Assembly (NCBI GenBank): GCA_019285755.1
Contig: CP079103.1
Location: 2,542,001-2,606,000, forward strand
Length of the DNA: 64,000 nucleotides
Source: Chitinophaga sp. E66
Lineage (GTDB): Bacteria > Bacteroidota > Bacteroidia > Chitinophagales > Chitinophagaceae
Reading direction: 5' to 3'
Shown: positions 19,813-30,853 of the stretch, in pieces
Layout: every line of letters starts with the position of its first letter
Numbering within the stretch: position 1 is the stretch's first letter
Notes under the pieces: model-generated
Database searches by the model: none
What the model was told of the DNA's origin: nothing
What the model saw: the letters and a program-made list of their open reading frames with translations, nothing else
Translations under genes and position numbers: made by a program

Positions 19813-20134
19813 AACATGCCTTTATGGGAGCCTTTGAAGAGGCTTTGCTTTAACGCAAGTGGTCCGTCGGGGTTATTTTAGATGTATGCATGAACGGATG
19901 CACATGTGCGAAAGCGGGGTTACATTTTTAATACGTTCCGATGATACAATGAATAGCAGGAGCAGGAATCACGCGGGTTGGGGCTTTCTCACTCATCATT
20001 CGGGGTTACTGTTTCGTTGCGTGTACTGTTCCGTATTTCGAGTGCAATGTTAAAAGGAATTTTCAATCGCACAAATAAAAACCTACGAGAAAAGGAGCGG
20101 CCACGGCCTGAAAGCGTTGCCGCGGCCGTCCTTT
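19813..20134. other. Intergenic region with a shared hairpin terminator
   Basis: No convincing gene. A strong stem, cggccacggc (20098-20107) with gccgcggccg (20119-20128), lies directly after the proposed stop of the alpha-2-macroglobulin gene; on the minus strand it is followed by ctccttttctc. No Bacteroidota consensus promoter was found for the downstream DUF2589-like operon. Confidence 0.6.
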
Positions 20135-23100
20135 TTACCTGGCGGGCAGCACTGGATTTCGGCGCCGGCATGCCAGTATCTTTGTTCCGGAGAATAATAT
20201 AGCCCGGCGCAGCCCGCCTGTGCACGGTACTTTCCGGCAAACTCCGCTTTGAGGTCGAGGTGCAGTATCTTACGTTCCCCGGTTTGAAATCCCGCCAGTA
20301 CAGCACGAGGTAACCGTTGAAGATTTCATAGTACGCTACCTCCCGGCGCTCCGTCCATTCCTTGAGCTGCCAGGGTTGTAATTGCAACCCGCCGGGTATG
20401 GCGATCTTTGCAATGGTCATTGCCTGCTCTTTGGCTTCTGTGTTGCGTACTTCGATTTTCATGCGCACCATTCCGCCGACGGACACCGTATCCTGTCCCA
20501 ATTGCATCAGCATTTCTATCGGCGCACCTTCCTGCGAAGGCGGCAACTGTACGCGCCAATCCGCTTCCACCAGGTAAGGCTTACCCATTCCCTGCTCCGG
20601 ATAACGGATCGAGACGGTGTGTTTATCCGGGAGCAATACGGAATCCTTACCGTCGGCAAATATTTTGTTCCCATCCAGCGCGAAGGCTATCGGATCGGCC
20701 AGATCCTGTACCCTGAACTTCGCATAGGCCGCAATGGCTTTTAGTGCGAGCACGGTAGATTGGGTAGAACCATATCCATGTTTATATTTCCGGGCCATGA
20801 TACTGCCAATTTCCCGGGCGATCTTCGGAACTGGAGGCTTGTCCATCTTTGCGTATACCAGTGCCCTGAGCGCGGCAATCTCCGTTAAACGTGAGGCGCC
20901 CCAGGCATGGAAAGGCGATTCTCCATCATAAGCCAATGCATCCATCCTGTCGGCAAGCCGGTTAAAATCGTTCATCCTTCCCATCCGGTGCGCCGCCAAG
21001 GCGATTACGCCGGTTTCAAACGCGTTCTTCCTGCCAGAGCCCTTTGGACTGCGGTATCGTACTCCGGCCTGATCGCATCGCCCAGTCCGGCCTCCGTCAT
21101 GGCATAGACGATGTAACTGTTGGATGCATAGGTATGTGCAGTAGGGTGTTTATCGACCCAATCTCCATGCAGGAACCCTCCTTTGCCATTACGTCGGTTG
21201 AGCAGCAGTTCTCGCGTTCGCCGCAACAGGCCGCTGTCGACCGCGATATAATGTTGCATGTCGGTAAACTCCAGCAATCCATACGCGGTGAGCAGCGTGT
21301 TGGCTTGCCCCTGTCCGAACCACTCGAATCCACCGCCGGCAACTTCATAGGCCTTCAGTTTCCCGTACCCCGATTCCGGGTACCCGATGGCCCGCTTGCG
21401 GGTAGCGGGGCGCAGGTTCCCGGAGGCTTCCATGATCCGGAGGATGAAAACACCGGGGTGGGTGGTGGAAGACAATTGCTCGAAGCAGCCGTGCGGTTCG
21501 CGCAGCATGGCCTTCAGGCCTTCTTCCAACTGTTCGTCCGTATGCTGGAATACGCGAGCCGAAAAATGGAGGCTCCCCGGCACGATACTTTCTGCTGTAA
21601 AGGTATGTGTAGCCGTTTGTTCGCCCATGAAGCTCCGGGATACGGGAACCCACGTTCCCGTGCCGTAATGGGATAAGATTTCCGGTCCTTCCTTCTGGAA
21701 CCCGCGTCTGTTATCACGACGATTTCTCCATAGCCTTGCTGCTTTACTACAACGGGGATATCAAATACCCGCAAGACGCCAGGCTGTAGGGAGTCGGTGA
21801 ATTCGGCATCGGGCAACTGGATAAACCACGCCGGCACCTCCAACTTCACCGTGACCCGTTGCGGTTCGCCGCCATTGTTTCTCAGGTGCATTTGCAGGAT
21901 CGCCGTATCTCCGGATAGCAATTCCTTCGGCACCCGCATTTCTGCCGAAATACGGGCCGCTGCGGCGTAGGTTTCTTCTGCGCGCCCGGGCGTACCTTCA
22001 TAGCCAATTCCTTCCGCAATCATCCGGAAAGTGGTATTTGCATCGGAATTCCGGAAGGAGACAGTGGCTTCGCCTTTTGCATCCGTAAGAATCGTAGGGT
22101 CCCAGAAAATAGTTTCCCGGAAATCATCATGGATTGCCCGGTTGCCGGATTCATAATAAGGATGATAAAATTTTTCCGCATAGTCTGCAACCACGTAGGG
22201 CCGCATCCCGCCATTGACAGCAAAGCCACGGGGCTTGTATAAGCGGAATCGTTTCCAGTCCCAGGTGCTGAGATTCGTATTCACGAGTATAACTCCGTTG
22301 GCCGCCCGGGCGCCATAAATCGCCGTGGCAGCAATGTCTTTCAGCACGGTCACGTTCGCAATATCAGGCAACTGCTGCTGCACATCTGACATCGTTGCCG
22401 TCATTCCGTTGATAAGCACCAGCGGCTCATTATTTCCGGATAACGTAGCATTCCCACGGAAGTATGCCCGGCCTCCGGACAGCGGGTTTGCAGGCCTTGT
22501 CACCTCTATGCCGGCAATAACACCCTGTAAACTGGTAGTAAGTTCCACACCCCTCATCATGCGGGGCGAATAAAGCGTAGTCACGGAACCCGTCATAGAC
22601 TGCTTCCTGTCAAGACCATAGCCTATCACTACAACGTCTTGCAAGAACTTCTCAGGCGATTCAATGATATTATACGCCAAATCCCCTTTTAATAGCCCCG
22701 CTTTAGCTGGCAATTCTTCCGCCGGCGCCACAACCATCGGAGCCGGTGCGTGTTCCTGGTTAACCGCTGCATGTTTTACGGGCGGTTCCGGAAAGTCTTC
22801 CTGGTTATATATACTGATAAAAGCTCCGCTATCAGTAGGGAACGGACCGGCGATTGCGGAATACTCCAATCTCGGTGAAATATCCTTGAATTCAAACCGT
22901 CCTAACGAATCGGTCATCCCCACTGCCGCAGTGGAATTATTGCCGGCATGGTACAGGAATACTTTACCCTGCAAAGGCACCCTGTTCTTTGAAAACACCG
23001 CACCAATGATGCGATATTCGTCCTTTAGTGCAAACGGCGCCCTGCCAGTCTGGATAAATGCCGGTACGGGCTCAAAGTAACGATATCCATGCGTCAGCAT

Positions 23101-24619
23101 TACCAGGTCCAACGCAGGAATCGCCTGTGGCTCATTTTCTTTGAAATAGAAAGCCGGTTCCTCAACCTTACCCCGTAATTCAGAGCTGAACAGCAGCCAT
23201 GACAACAAGTTATCCTGCCGGTCGTCTGCGAACGTCCAGAGCTTATCATCCACCACAGACAGCGATAAATTTGCCGGCAGGGGCCTACCGTCCATGTCGG
23301 CAGTCTTCAACGTCAGTTTGACTATCTCCGCGGTAAATACTTTTCCTTATCGGTCTTCAGTGAAACACGCATCCTTCGTTCACTGCGGACAAATACCCGG
23401 CGTTCCGCAACGGGAATACCCGCCAGTGTTTGCAAACGGATGCGCAAGATCCCAGCAGGGAAGGAGTCCGTCGGAATTCGGATCTCCGATCTGCCAACTT
23501 TCATCCGGACTTTATGCGATTGCAACTGCCGCTCCCGCAGGTGGATCGTCACATTAAACTCACGGTCGTCATTACCCTCCAACATTACACGCACCATCCG
23601 CCCTTCCTGGAAACAACGCATCACCATTCCGGTAGCCGTGGGCGTGGGGAGGAGGTAGATCGTGTCATTTCCCTGCCGGCCAGTCAGTTTCGCGTAGTAG
23701 CTTTTCCCAGGCTCCGGAGTTAAGGTAAATTGCCCCATCCCATACCGGTAGGTATCGAACGCCGCAGCACCTTTGCCGTGCTGGTCAATGATGATCCCTT
23801 TTACCTGCGCTGGTTTGCCGAACTCATCTACTGCCCGGAAGGCGATATTTGAAGCAAACCCCGCCACCAGGGCACCTCCCTCCGGCAGGAACTGCAAGTC
23901 GATTTTATTCAGAACTACAGGCACGCTGCGCGCAATACTTTCCGTGATATCATTTATCTTAACCGTTAGCAATAATTGTACATCCGTAGAACGGAGGGAA
24001 TCAGGCAGCTGAAATCGCACGTCCGCCTTACCGTCTGCACCGGTTTTGAAAACTGAGGTGATAGCAGGGTTCCTTCCACCAGCACCGAATACTGTACGTC
24101 GCGGTTGAATACCGGCTGATCATCAAGGGTACGGGCCTGGAAAGACGCCGTCACCTCCGCACCGGGGCCGTATCCTTTCTGTGGGAAGTCCAGCTGCAGA
24201 AGGATTCGCGGTGTAACAACGCGTTGGAGCGTTATCTCTTTAGTAAACCAGGTGGAGTCTTCCTCATTGCGCATCGCATCGCTATACACTCGGACCTTGT
24301 ATATCCCGCCTTTTTCCTCCCCACCGAAGCGGAAAGAACCTTCCGCATATCCGTCATGGGCAAGAAATCGCTGATGCCGCATCAGCTTCCCGTCAGGGGC
24401 GATCCAATCCACATGCACGCTGCCAGACCGGAAAGACGGCCGCAGATCAGCGCCCTTCGTCACATAAATCTTGTAATACACGGCATCGCCTGGGGAGAAG
24501 AACGTATGATTGAAATGAACGTACACTTTTTCCTTCTGCGCCGCGAATTCCCTAAGCTGCGCCACGCTACGACCCATCGTCAGGCAAAAAATCGATAGTA
24601 TAAGAAGTAAAATTTTCAT
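20135..24619 (-). CDS. Alpha-2-macroglobulin-like protein with intact thioester motif and inserted TonB plug domain
   Basis: About 1490 residues with the signal peptide MKILLLILSIFCLTMGRSVA. The N-terminal MG domains start VYVHFNHTFFSPGDAVYYKI. A SusC-type plug (22273-22638) reads DVVVIGYGLDRKQSMTGSVT ... PLVLINGM ... VTVLKDIAATAIYGARAANG. The A2M domain follows (FWDPTILTDAKGEATVSF), then the thioester site GCFEQ (Cys codon 21487-21485), the alpha-alpha thioester domain (YESGYG-like YPESGYGKLKAYEVAGGGF) and a receptor-binding-like end. A2M proteins trap proteases or cross-link through the Cys-Gln thioester. Frame shifts lie near 24040, 23330, 21650, 21010 and 20280, and the exact stop (20135) assumes one more near 20160. 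It is preceded by the plugless barrel gene by 3 bases. Confidence 0.88.
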
Positions 24620-24622
24620 GAA

Positions 24623-27124
24623 TCAGAATTGGAGGTGAATGGAAGCTCCGTAGCGCCTGTCGGAAGGCAGACGGAAACAATCGAGGCCGGAGAAGCTCAC
24701 CTGGTCATAGAGCATTTGCCCTGGCGACGCGCCTGAGTAATCCTGCCAGAGAAAGATATTCTCCGCAAAGATGGTCAGGCTCATTTTCTGCAACAGCTTT
24801 TTGAAAGGCACATCATACACAACGCCCAACCTTCGCAGGCTCAGATAGTTGTTGGATTCGATATAGTTTTCACCAACGCCTCCCGGCCCGTATCTCGTCC
24901 ATCGGTTGGCATATACAGACTGCTCCGGGTCATAGAAGGTGACGGCCTGGGTATTCGGATGGCCTGCCAGTGTGACCCCATCGAACACATATCCGCTCTT
25001 TGTCCGCAATACGGCTGAGGCCGCGGACCGACCGTAATAATCGAGGGAAGCGGCCGTACCGTTCCAGATATCGCCGCCCTTTTGCCATTCCAGCACCGAC
25101 TCCAGCCGGAACCTGCGCCAGCCTACCGCGTTGGTGAGCGTGAATATAAACTCCGGCTTGGCATTGGCGATGATCCGCGTTCCCATTCCCATCAACGGGT
25201 AACCATCCGTACCGACAATGATCCTCCCTATAGCGTCGCGCTGCCAGAATGTTCCCCGATCGCGTCCATAGGGTAGCCTTCCGCAAATATGTGATACACA
25301 TCCCGAAACCCGGAAACGGGCAGGTTGTCATTACCGGCATAGGCTTTTGTTACAAGGTGTTGCCAGGTGTTGAAATGGAGGGTGTGCGACATATTCCACT
25401 GCTTCTTTTGCAGTTTATGGAACCAACTTTTATTGTATTGCAGTTCCACCTCCATTCCTTCGCGGATGTGATCGCCAATAGGGCGTAATGCCAGGTGATC
25501 ACCCTCAGGCAGGCCCACGATATCACCTATCGTTTGCCGTTGATAAAGCGTCACGGCAACGGAAGGGCCGCGGCTTATATTGGCCGTCAGCCTGCTATTC
25601 CATTCCGATTGCCGTATAGCGGGAAGCCCATCGAATGTGCGCACCTCACGTAAAGGCATGAAGCTGCCGGAGTTATAGCTTTCGGATTCCAGCAGGCCCT
25701 GCGTGGCGAGGACTCCTCCTGCCTAAGTTCTATCACTTCTTTCCGGTAATTCAATGCAGCGCCGAAGCTTACACCCAATGGCTCCCATATTGCTCTTACG
25801 CCAAACCAGGGCAACAGAGGAACGGACCCGGGCAACGTATTGGAACGATACATCGCTACGCCACCTTCAACGTCAACATCCAGATCGTAGTTGATTTCCA
25901 TATCCATGCTACCGGAAGCCGTCAGCCGGTGACTGCTGCGCTGGTAGTTATACGGAGCGCGCGGATCCGTGCCCTGTAGACCAATGTGCGTTTTGTCATC
26001 ATTCAACACATAGCCGATCTGAAACGTCAGGTTGTTCAGCATATTCGATCGCATATCTACATCATATCCAAGAGAAGTACGCAGCTGGCTGAACCTGTCC
26101 CGCTGCATGCGCAACAGCGAATTGCCTTGCGGATACATAGCCGAGCCCGCTTTGTAATGCATCATGATGTTGTCTTCCGACCAGCGTAAAGAGGGTTCTA
26201 CCGACACGGTGAAATCGCCCTTCTCATACCGGGCGTTCATTTTCACCTGGCGGCCGAAGGTCCGGGCATATTGCCCATTGCCGTTCAACAGGAACAAGGG
26301 GTTGTCCATACCGTCGCCGAAGGCGCCTTTATCTTCGTTATAGCGTAGGTCGAACGTAGCGGGGGCGAGGAGCGACTGCCGGTATACATATTGCAGGAAG
26401 CCGTTGCGGTTGGGATTGGAGAAGCTGGTAGCGGTGTATTGGAAGTCGCCTCCTAACGTCCAGTATTTCCGGATATACCGAAAGGAAGTCATGAACTGCT
26501 GTCGACGGTTGCGGTTCTGCTGAAGTGTGAGCGCCTCCTCCTGCTGAGCGCCTTCCACCCGCCACCCGATCTCCGCCCCCTCGTATGTGTTCATCCGGGC
26601 TTCGAACGACAATTCATGCGACAGGGAATTACCCCGCCGGAAGAGGAGGTTATTATAAGGCGTCACCGTCCCGGTTGTGCCGGAGCCCTTTGGCGCGAGA
26701 CGGCCGTTGGGGTCATAGGCGTAGGCGTTCTGTCTATCGTACCCCATATCCGACAGCCTTGGGCCATAGCTGAAGACTTCGCCGGTTTCGGCCCCAAACC
26801 AGTGGAGTGAGCCACCGCCGGAGCGCCCTGTGTCCAGTCGCCCTGCACCGCCGGCGCTTTACCTACCATACGGGTACCGGCGGAAATAACGTAATTAGCG
26901 CGGATGTAAAGGGTCCGGGAATTAATTTTCTCGACGGTGAAACCGGAGTCCGTCTCACTGACGCCGATTAAGATATTCCCCCTGGTGAACCGGATGGGCT
27001 TCCAGCCTGGAGGCGTCGGCTTCAGGGCAGTCGTATCCGCATAGATCAGGCGGAGATATTCCGGCAAAGGCTGCTGGGCATAGGCCGGGGAGGGCAGGAG
27101 GATAATCAGCAACAGGGTGCGCAT
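24623..27124 (-). CDS. SusC/RagA-type outer-membrane beta-barrel lacking a plug domain
   Basis: The signal peptide MRTLLLIILLPSPAYAQQ is followed by a short ~90-residue region and then directly by sequence typical of the SusC barrel after the plug: GKAPAVQGDWTQGAPA, SYGPRLSDMGYDRQNAYAYD, NSLSHELSFEARMN, then many barrel strands to GLDCFRLPSDRRYGASIHLQ at the C-terminus. Neither the carboxypeptidase-like domain nor the plug (LVLIDG...IEVLKGASAAALYG) is present. A plug is encoded instead by the adjacent alpha-2-macroglobulin gene. Frame shifts lie near 26780, 25700 and 25230. The transported substrate is unknown. Confidence 0.82.
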
Positions 27125-27202
27125 GGTCAGGGAGTATGCTTTTGGTTGTACCTCCCGGATGCATGGAAAATCCGGATTCCATAATGTCAGTTAAAAAAAT
27201 TG

Positions 27203-27219
27203 TATCTTGGACCAAGATA
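27203..27219. promoter_or_regulatory. Perfect DNA dyad in a divergent promoter region
   Basis: tatcttgg-a-ccaagata is a perfect 8-bp inverted repeat around a single base. It lies between the barrel/alpha-2-macroglobulin operon (start 27124, minus) and the hybrid histidine kinase (start 27278, plus). Its size and position suit a dimeric transcription factor's operator; no regulator is known. Confidence 0.5.
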
Positions 27220-27277
27220 ATGTTCCTACAACTATTTACTTACATTAGCGAGACGAGATAGCAGAACAATAACCCAC

Positions 27278-29043
27278 ATGGAAAACAGGATCCTGGCCGA
27301 CGATCACTGCTTACGGATATCCTGCAACGCTGGATCCAAACCGGCACATCGGGAGTCGATAATCCCCGGGTGCGACGGGGCATCGTCATCATCAATACAC
27401 TATCGCTGCTGACGGCGTTCCTGATCGCCGTGGTGGCATCCCTGTTGTACTGGTTTACCGGTTCCCTGCATATCCTGATCCCGGCGGCACTGGAATGCGC
27501 CTGCTGGATAGGCGTCATTTGGCTCAACCACCGTGGCAGATACTCCCTCGCCAGCCTTTCCACACTCGTCATCCACTGTACCTTCGCCGTGTACTTCGGC
27601 TCGATGCTCGGCAACGCCATGCCCATCGAAATGATCACGGCCTTCCTGCTGACTTTTCTTATCGGGGCTTCGTTTATCGTCTTCAAGCACAAAAACCTCC
27701 GCCTGGTGACCATACTGGCCGCGCTGGCGCTCCTGCTGGCCGTGGAAGCCAACCATTATTTCGGCATCGTGGAACCCATATACGTTGTACCCGCCAACAT
27801 GCCCATCGTTAAAATGGCCTGCTGGGCCGGGATGCTCGCCCTGATGGGATATGTCACCTATTTCATTATCCGGCAGAACGATATGTTCCTCCGGGAAAAC
27901 GAAGCGCTGTTAAAGGCGCTACAGGAGGCAGATGCCGCCAGGACAAAGTTCCTCCGTGAAACGAGCCACGAGATACGCACGCCGCTCAATGCCGTATTCG
28001 GTATCGCGCAATTGCTCAACGACAGAAAGATGCAGATCACCGACCCCGTGCTGCGGGAAGAGATCGGGTACCTCTACGCCGCCAGTCACCTTTCCCGCGA
28101 GATCGTGAACAACGTACTGGACCTGGCCAAGATCGAAGCCGGGATGCTCGACGAGCCGCAACCCGCACCACTCCGCCTGCGCGACAGCCTCGAAGCCAGC
28201 GTTGCCATCAACCGCTATGTCGCCAATACCCGCGGCGTGCGCATCCAGTTACTGATCGCTCCGGCATTGCCGGAATGGATATCCACAGACCGCATCTTCC
28301 TGGCCAAGATCGTCAATAACCTGCTGTCGAACGCCGTAAAATTTGCTCCCGCCGGCTCACTTGTAACTGTGCAAATGGACCAGGAGGGGACCGTCTGACG
28401 GGAACGGTGAGCAACGACGGCACCATCCCGCAGGAGAAACTGGCGGATCTGTTCCAGCCTTTCGTGGCGGAACGGAACGGTGAAGTGGAGGGCACCGGCC
28501 TGGGACTACAGATCACCCGCCAGCTCACGGAGCGCCTTGGCGGGGAAGTATCGGCCGAAAACCTCGGCGGGCAGACCATCTTCCGCTTCACCCTGCCCCT
28601 CCTCGAAGCAGATATGCCGGCGGAGCATATTACCGTAACCCGCCGCGCCGCGCTTCAACGGCTATACCGTGATGGTAGTGGAAGATGATCAGATCAGCCG
28701 GCATGTGATGCAACGCTACCTGACAGACGCGGGCGCCGTAGCGCTGGTGGCCGAAAGCGGGGAGGAAGGGCTTCATATGCTGGAAGTAACCACACCCGAC
28801 CTGGTTATCTGCGACAGTCACCTGCCCGGTATGCAGGGCGCGGCCTTGCTGGAGCATATCCGCAACCAGCCCAGGCTCCGCAACCTGCCGGTCATCATCG
28901 CCTCCGGCGACGCGTTCACTGAAGCCCGGGAAAGCATGATGCGCCTCGGAGCCAGCGATTACCTGGTAAAGCCGTACCTATACAGCGAACTCCAATCCCT
29001 CCTCGAAAAGCACCTCCCTGCCCGCAAATCTCAGATCGCCTGA
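27278..29043 (+). CDS. Hybrid sensor histidine kinase with C-terminal receiver
   Basis: The N-terminus MENRILAD joins SLLTDILQRWIQTGTSG with one shift near 27302. A six-helix membrane domain follows (IVIINTLSLLTAFLIAVVAS through MLALMGYVTYFII). Then come a HisKA domain with the phospho-His in RETSHEIRTPLNAVFGIAQL, an HATPase domain (IVNNLLSNAVKFAPAG; GTGLGLQITRQLTERLGGEV) and a receiver (TVMVVEDDQISRHVMQRYLT; phosphoacceptor LVICDSHLPGMQG; YLVKPY). Shifts lie near 28395 and 28655. It has no DNA-binding domain, so the phosphate must pass to another protein. It is divergent from the barrel/A2M operon. Confidence 0.9.
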
Positions 29044-29136
29044 AGGCCGTTTATGAGATAACGCCGTGATTTCCTGGTGAAATTGCTATTTTTAGTGAAG
29101 ACAGATTTTCTCCACCCGTCTATCACTAATAAAAGT

Positions 29137-30044
29137 ATGTTTTACCTATGCAAAACGGCGGTAACCGCCTCCATGCGCGAATTGTACCTTATCTGGCGAT
29201 TCATCAACAATGACATCTGGGACACCGTCATTCCCTGTATGATCACGTTCATCGCCGCCTGGGTCTACATCGGCCGGCCCATGTCTGAATTCCCGCAGTA
29301 TTTCTTCTATTCGGCCGTTTACACGCTGTTGTACATCCTCACATTCTGCATCGCCAACCAGGTGAATTCAGTGGAGGAAGACCGGATCAACAAACCCGAC
29401 CGCCCCCTTGTCCAGGGGCTGGTCACCGAAGCCGAAACGCGCCGCCGCCTGACCGTCTACAACATCCTTTTCCTGGTCGTGGCAGCCTTCCTGCATGTGT
29501 TGCCTCTGGCAGCTGCCTGGATGATCGTTACCCGCATGCTTTGCAAATGGGGCTGCAGCAACCATTGGTTTACCAAGAACGTGGTCTGCATCTCGCTGGG
29601 CACCGTTACCCTGCTGGCAGCGGAATGGAGCATAGTGGGCGAAGTGGGCGCCAAAGCCTGGTGGTTCATTATCGTTATCAGCCTCTGGGCGGGATTGGGC
29701 CTTCCGGTACAGGACATGCGGGATCAGACCGGAGATGCCATCATGGGCCGCAAAACCCTTCCCCTCGCCGTGGGCGACAAAATGGCCAGGTCCTTCTCAG
29801 CGCCTGGTTCCTCATCGGGTCGCCCTTCGTATACTTCTGTATCTTCTGGTCACAGGCCTCCTGGGGCGAAATCACTTCCAGCTGGCTGCTATCGGGCATC
29901 CTCATAGCACAGACGCTCTGGCACTGGGGCATTGCGCTGCGGCTCTGGCTATATAAAACGCCAAAGGCAGACGATCAGACGTATCACTGGTTCGTGTACC
30001 TTTTTATCGTAACCATCCCTATGATCTGCCTTTTCCCGCACTGA
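29137..30044 (+). CDS. UbiA-superfamily membrane enzyme with altered first motif
   Basis: A polytopic membrane protein of ~302 residues. The start MFYLCKTAVTASMRELYLIW is chosen over one 20 codons upstream. In the first active-site motif, canonical prenyltransferases have NDxxDxxxDxxNxPxRP; here it is NQVNSVEEDRINKPDRPLVQ, so two Asp are replaced. The second motif QDMRDQTGDAIMGRKTLP is intact. The family transfers or cyclises prenyl diphosphates at the membrane. The altered motif makes quinone or heme-type prenyl transfer uncertain, and a UbiA-type terpene cyclase or another prenyl acceptor is possible (inference). One shift lies near 29795. Confidence 0.8.
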
Positions 30045-30137
30045 CGACAATCAGCCTTTGGCTGTCTACCGTCATTTCCCGGGCATGCAGGGGCATGTAC
30101 TTTTGTGTTATCAATTCATCGATTAAAACTGAATGCT

Positions 30138-30320
30138 ATGAAGAAGAATCTGAAAACAGCAGCGGTACTTGGCGCCGGTATGATCGTAGGCGCTGCATTG
30201 GGAGTTTTGTACGCCCCTTACAAAGGCGCGAAAGCCCGCAGAAGGATTGCAAAGTGGACACAGGACAATAAAGACCTGCTGATGGCGAAATTCCGTCAGC
30301 CGGACCTGACGCATAACTAA
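30138..30320 (+). CDS. YtxH-domain small protein
   Basis: About 60 residues starting MKKNLKTAAVLGAGMIVGAA, a short glycine-rich membrane-inserting segment, then LGVLYAPYKGAKARRRIAKW, the YtxH signature (glycine-rich helix followed by LxxPxxGxxxR). Such proteins are linked to general stress responses, but their function is not established. It is a convergent neighbour of the DUF6496-like gene, separated by a hairpin. Confidence 0.8.
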   Translation: MKKNLKTAAVLGAGMIVGAALGVLYAPYKGAKARRRIAKWTQDNKDLLMAKFRQPDLTHN

Positions 30321-30351
30321 ATGATATTATTTCGGGGTTTGTTTTAAACAG

Positions 30352-30379
30352 GATCGCCGGCCCGTATGGGTCGGCGATC
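30352..30379. terminator. Bidirectional hairpin between convergent genes
   Basis: gatcgccg (30352-30359) pairs with cggcgatc (30372-30379), between the YtxH and DUF6496-like stops. No clear T run follows in either direction. Confidence 0.45.
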
Positions 30380-30397
30380 TCATTTCCGGATAAACGG

Positions 30398-30772
30398 TCA
30401 ACTCGCGGCTGCCGCTTTCTTGCGGGTAGCCTTTTGTGCGGTCGTTTTCTTTTGGGTGGATGATTTGGCGGTAGATTTACGGGTAGTCCCTTTCTTAGGC
30501 CCCGGTTTGGACGCCGCCTTGCGCGTCGTTGTCTTCTTTGTCCCGGATTTGGCGGTGGATTTCTTAGCGGTGGACTTTTTCGGTCCTGGTTTGGCGGCCG
30601 CTTCCTTCGGCACTTTGCCGCCTTCTTCGCGGGCTTCGCTCAGCCCAATGGCGACGGCTTGCTTAGGATTAGTGACCTTCTTTCCGCTACGGCCGCTTTT
30701 CAGCTTGCCTTCCTTCATTTCATGCATGGCCTTCTCCACCTTCTCCTGGCTCTTTTTACCATACTTTGCCAT
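30398..30772 (-). CDS. DUF6496-like protein with histone-H1-like basic tail
   Basis: About 124 residues. The start MAKYGKKSQEKVEKAMHEMK is chosen because the longer upstream frame overlaps the divergent DUF2141 gene. The first ~50 residues (KEGKLKSGRSGKKVTNPKQA; VAIGLSEAREEGGKVP) look like the DUF6496 domain. The tail is a low-complexity Lys/Ala/Thr/Pro repeat with PGPKKSTAKKSTAKSG and PGPKKGTTRKSTAKSS. Such tails bind DNA in bacterial H1-like proteins; nucleoid binding here is inference. Confidence 0.75.
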   Translation of the reverse strand: MAKYGKKSQEKVEKAMHEMKEGKLKSGRSGKKVTNPKQAVAIGLSEAREEGGKVPKEAAAKPGPKKSTAKKSTAKSGTKKTTTRKAASKPGPKKGTTRKSTAKSSTQKKTTAQKATRKKAAAAS

Positions 30773-30853
30773 ATATTTGATTTTATCCGTAAACGCCTCA
30801 AAACACAGGCCATCATCGTGGCACATCTTTTCTTGATTACCCAAAATGAACAT

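Noticed and set aside
19859..20053. 64-codon plus-strand open frame upstream of the DUF2589-like operon
   Set aside because: Cys/His/Met-rich composition without a family match, overlapping the leader region of the operon.
30659..30853. Longer N-terminus for the DUF2141 protein
   Set aside because: The extension lacks a sensible start and hides the signal peptide that begins at 30854.
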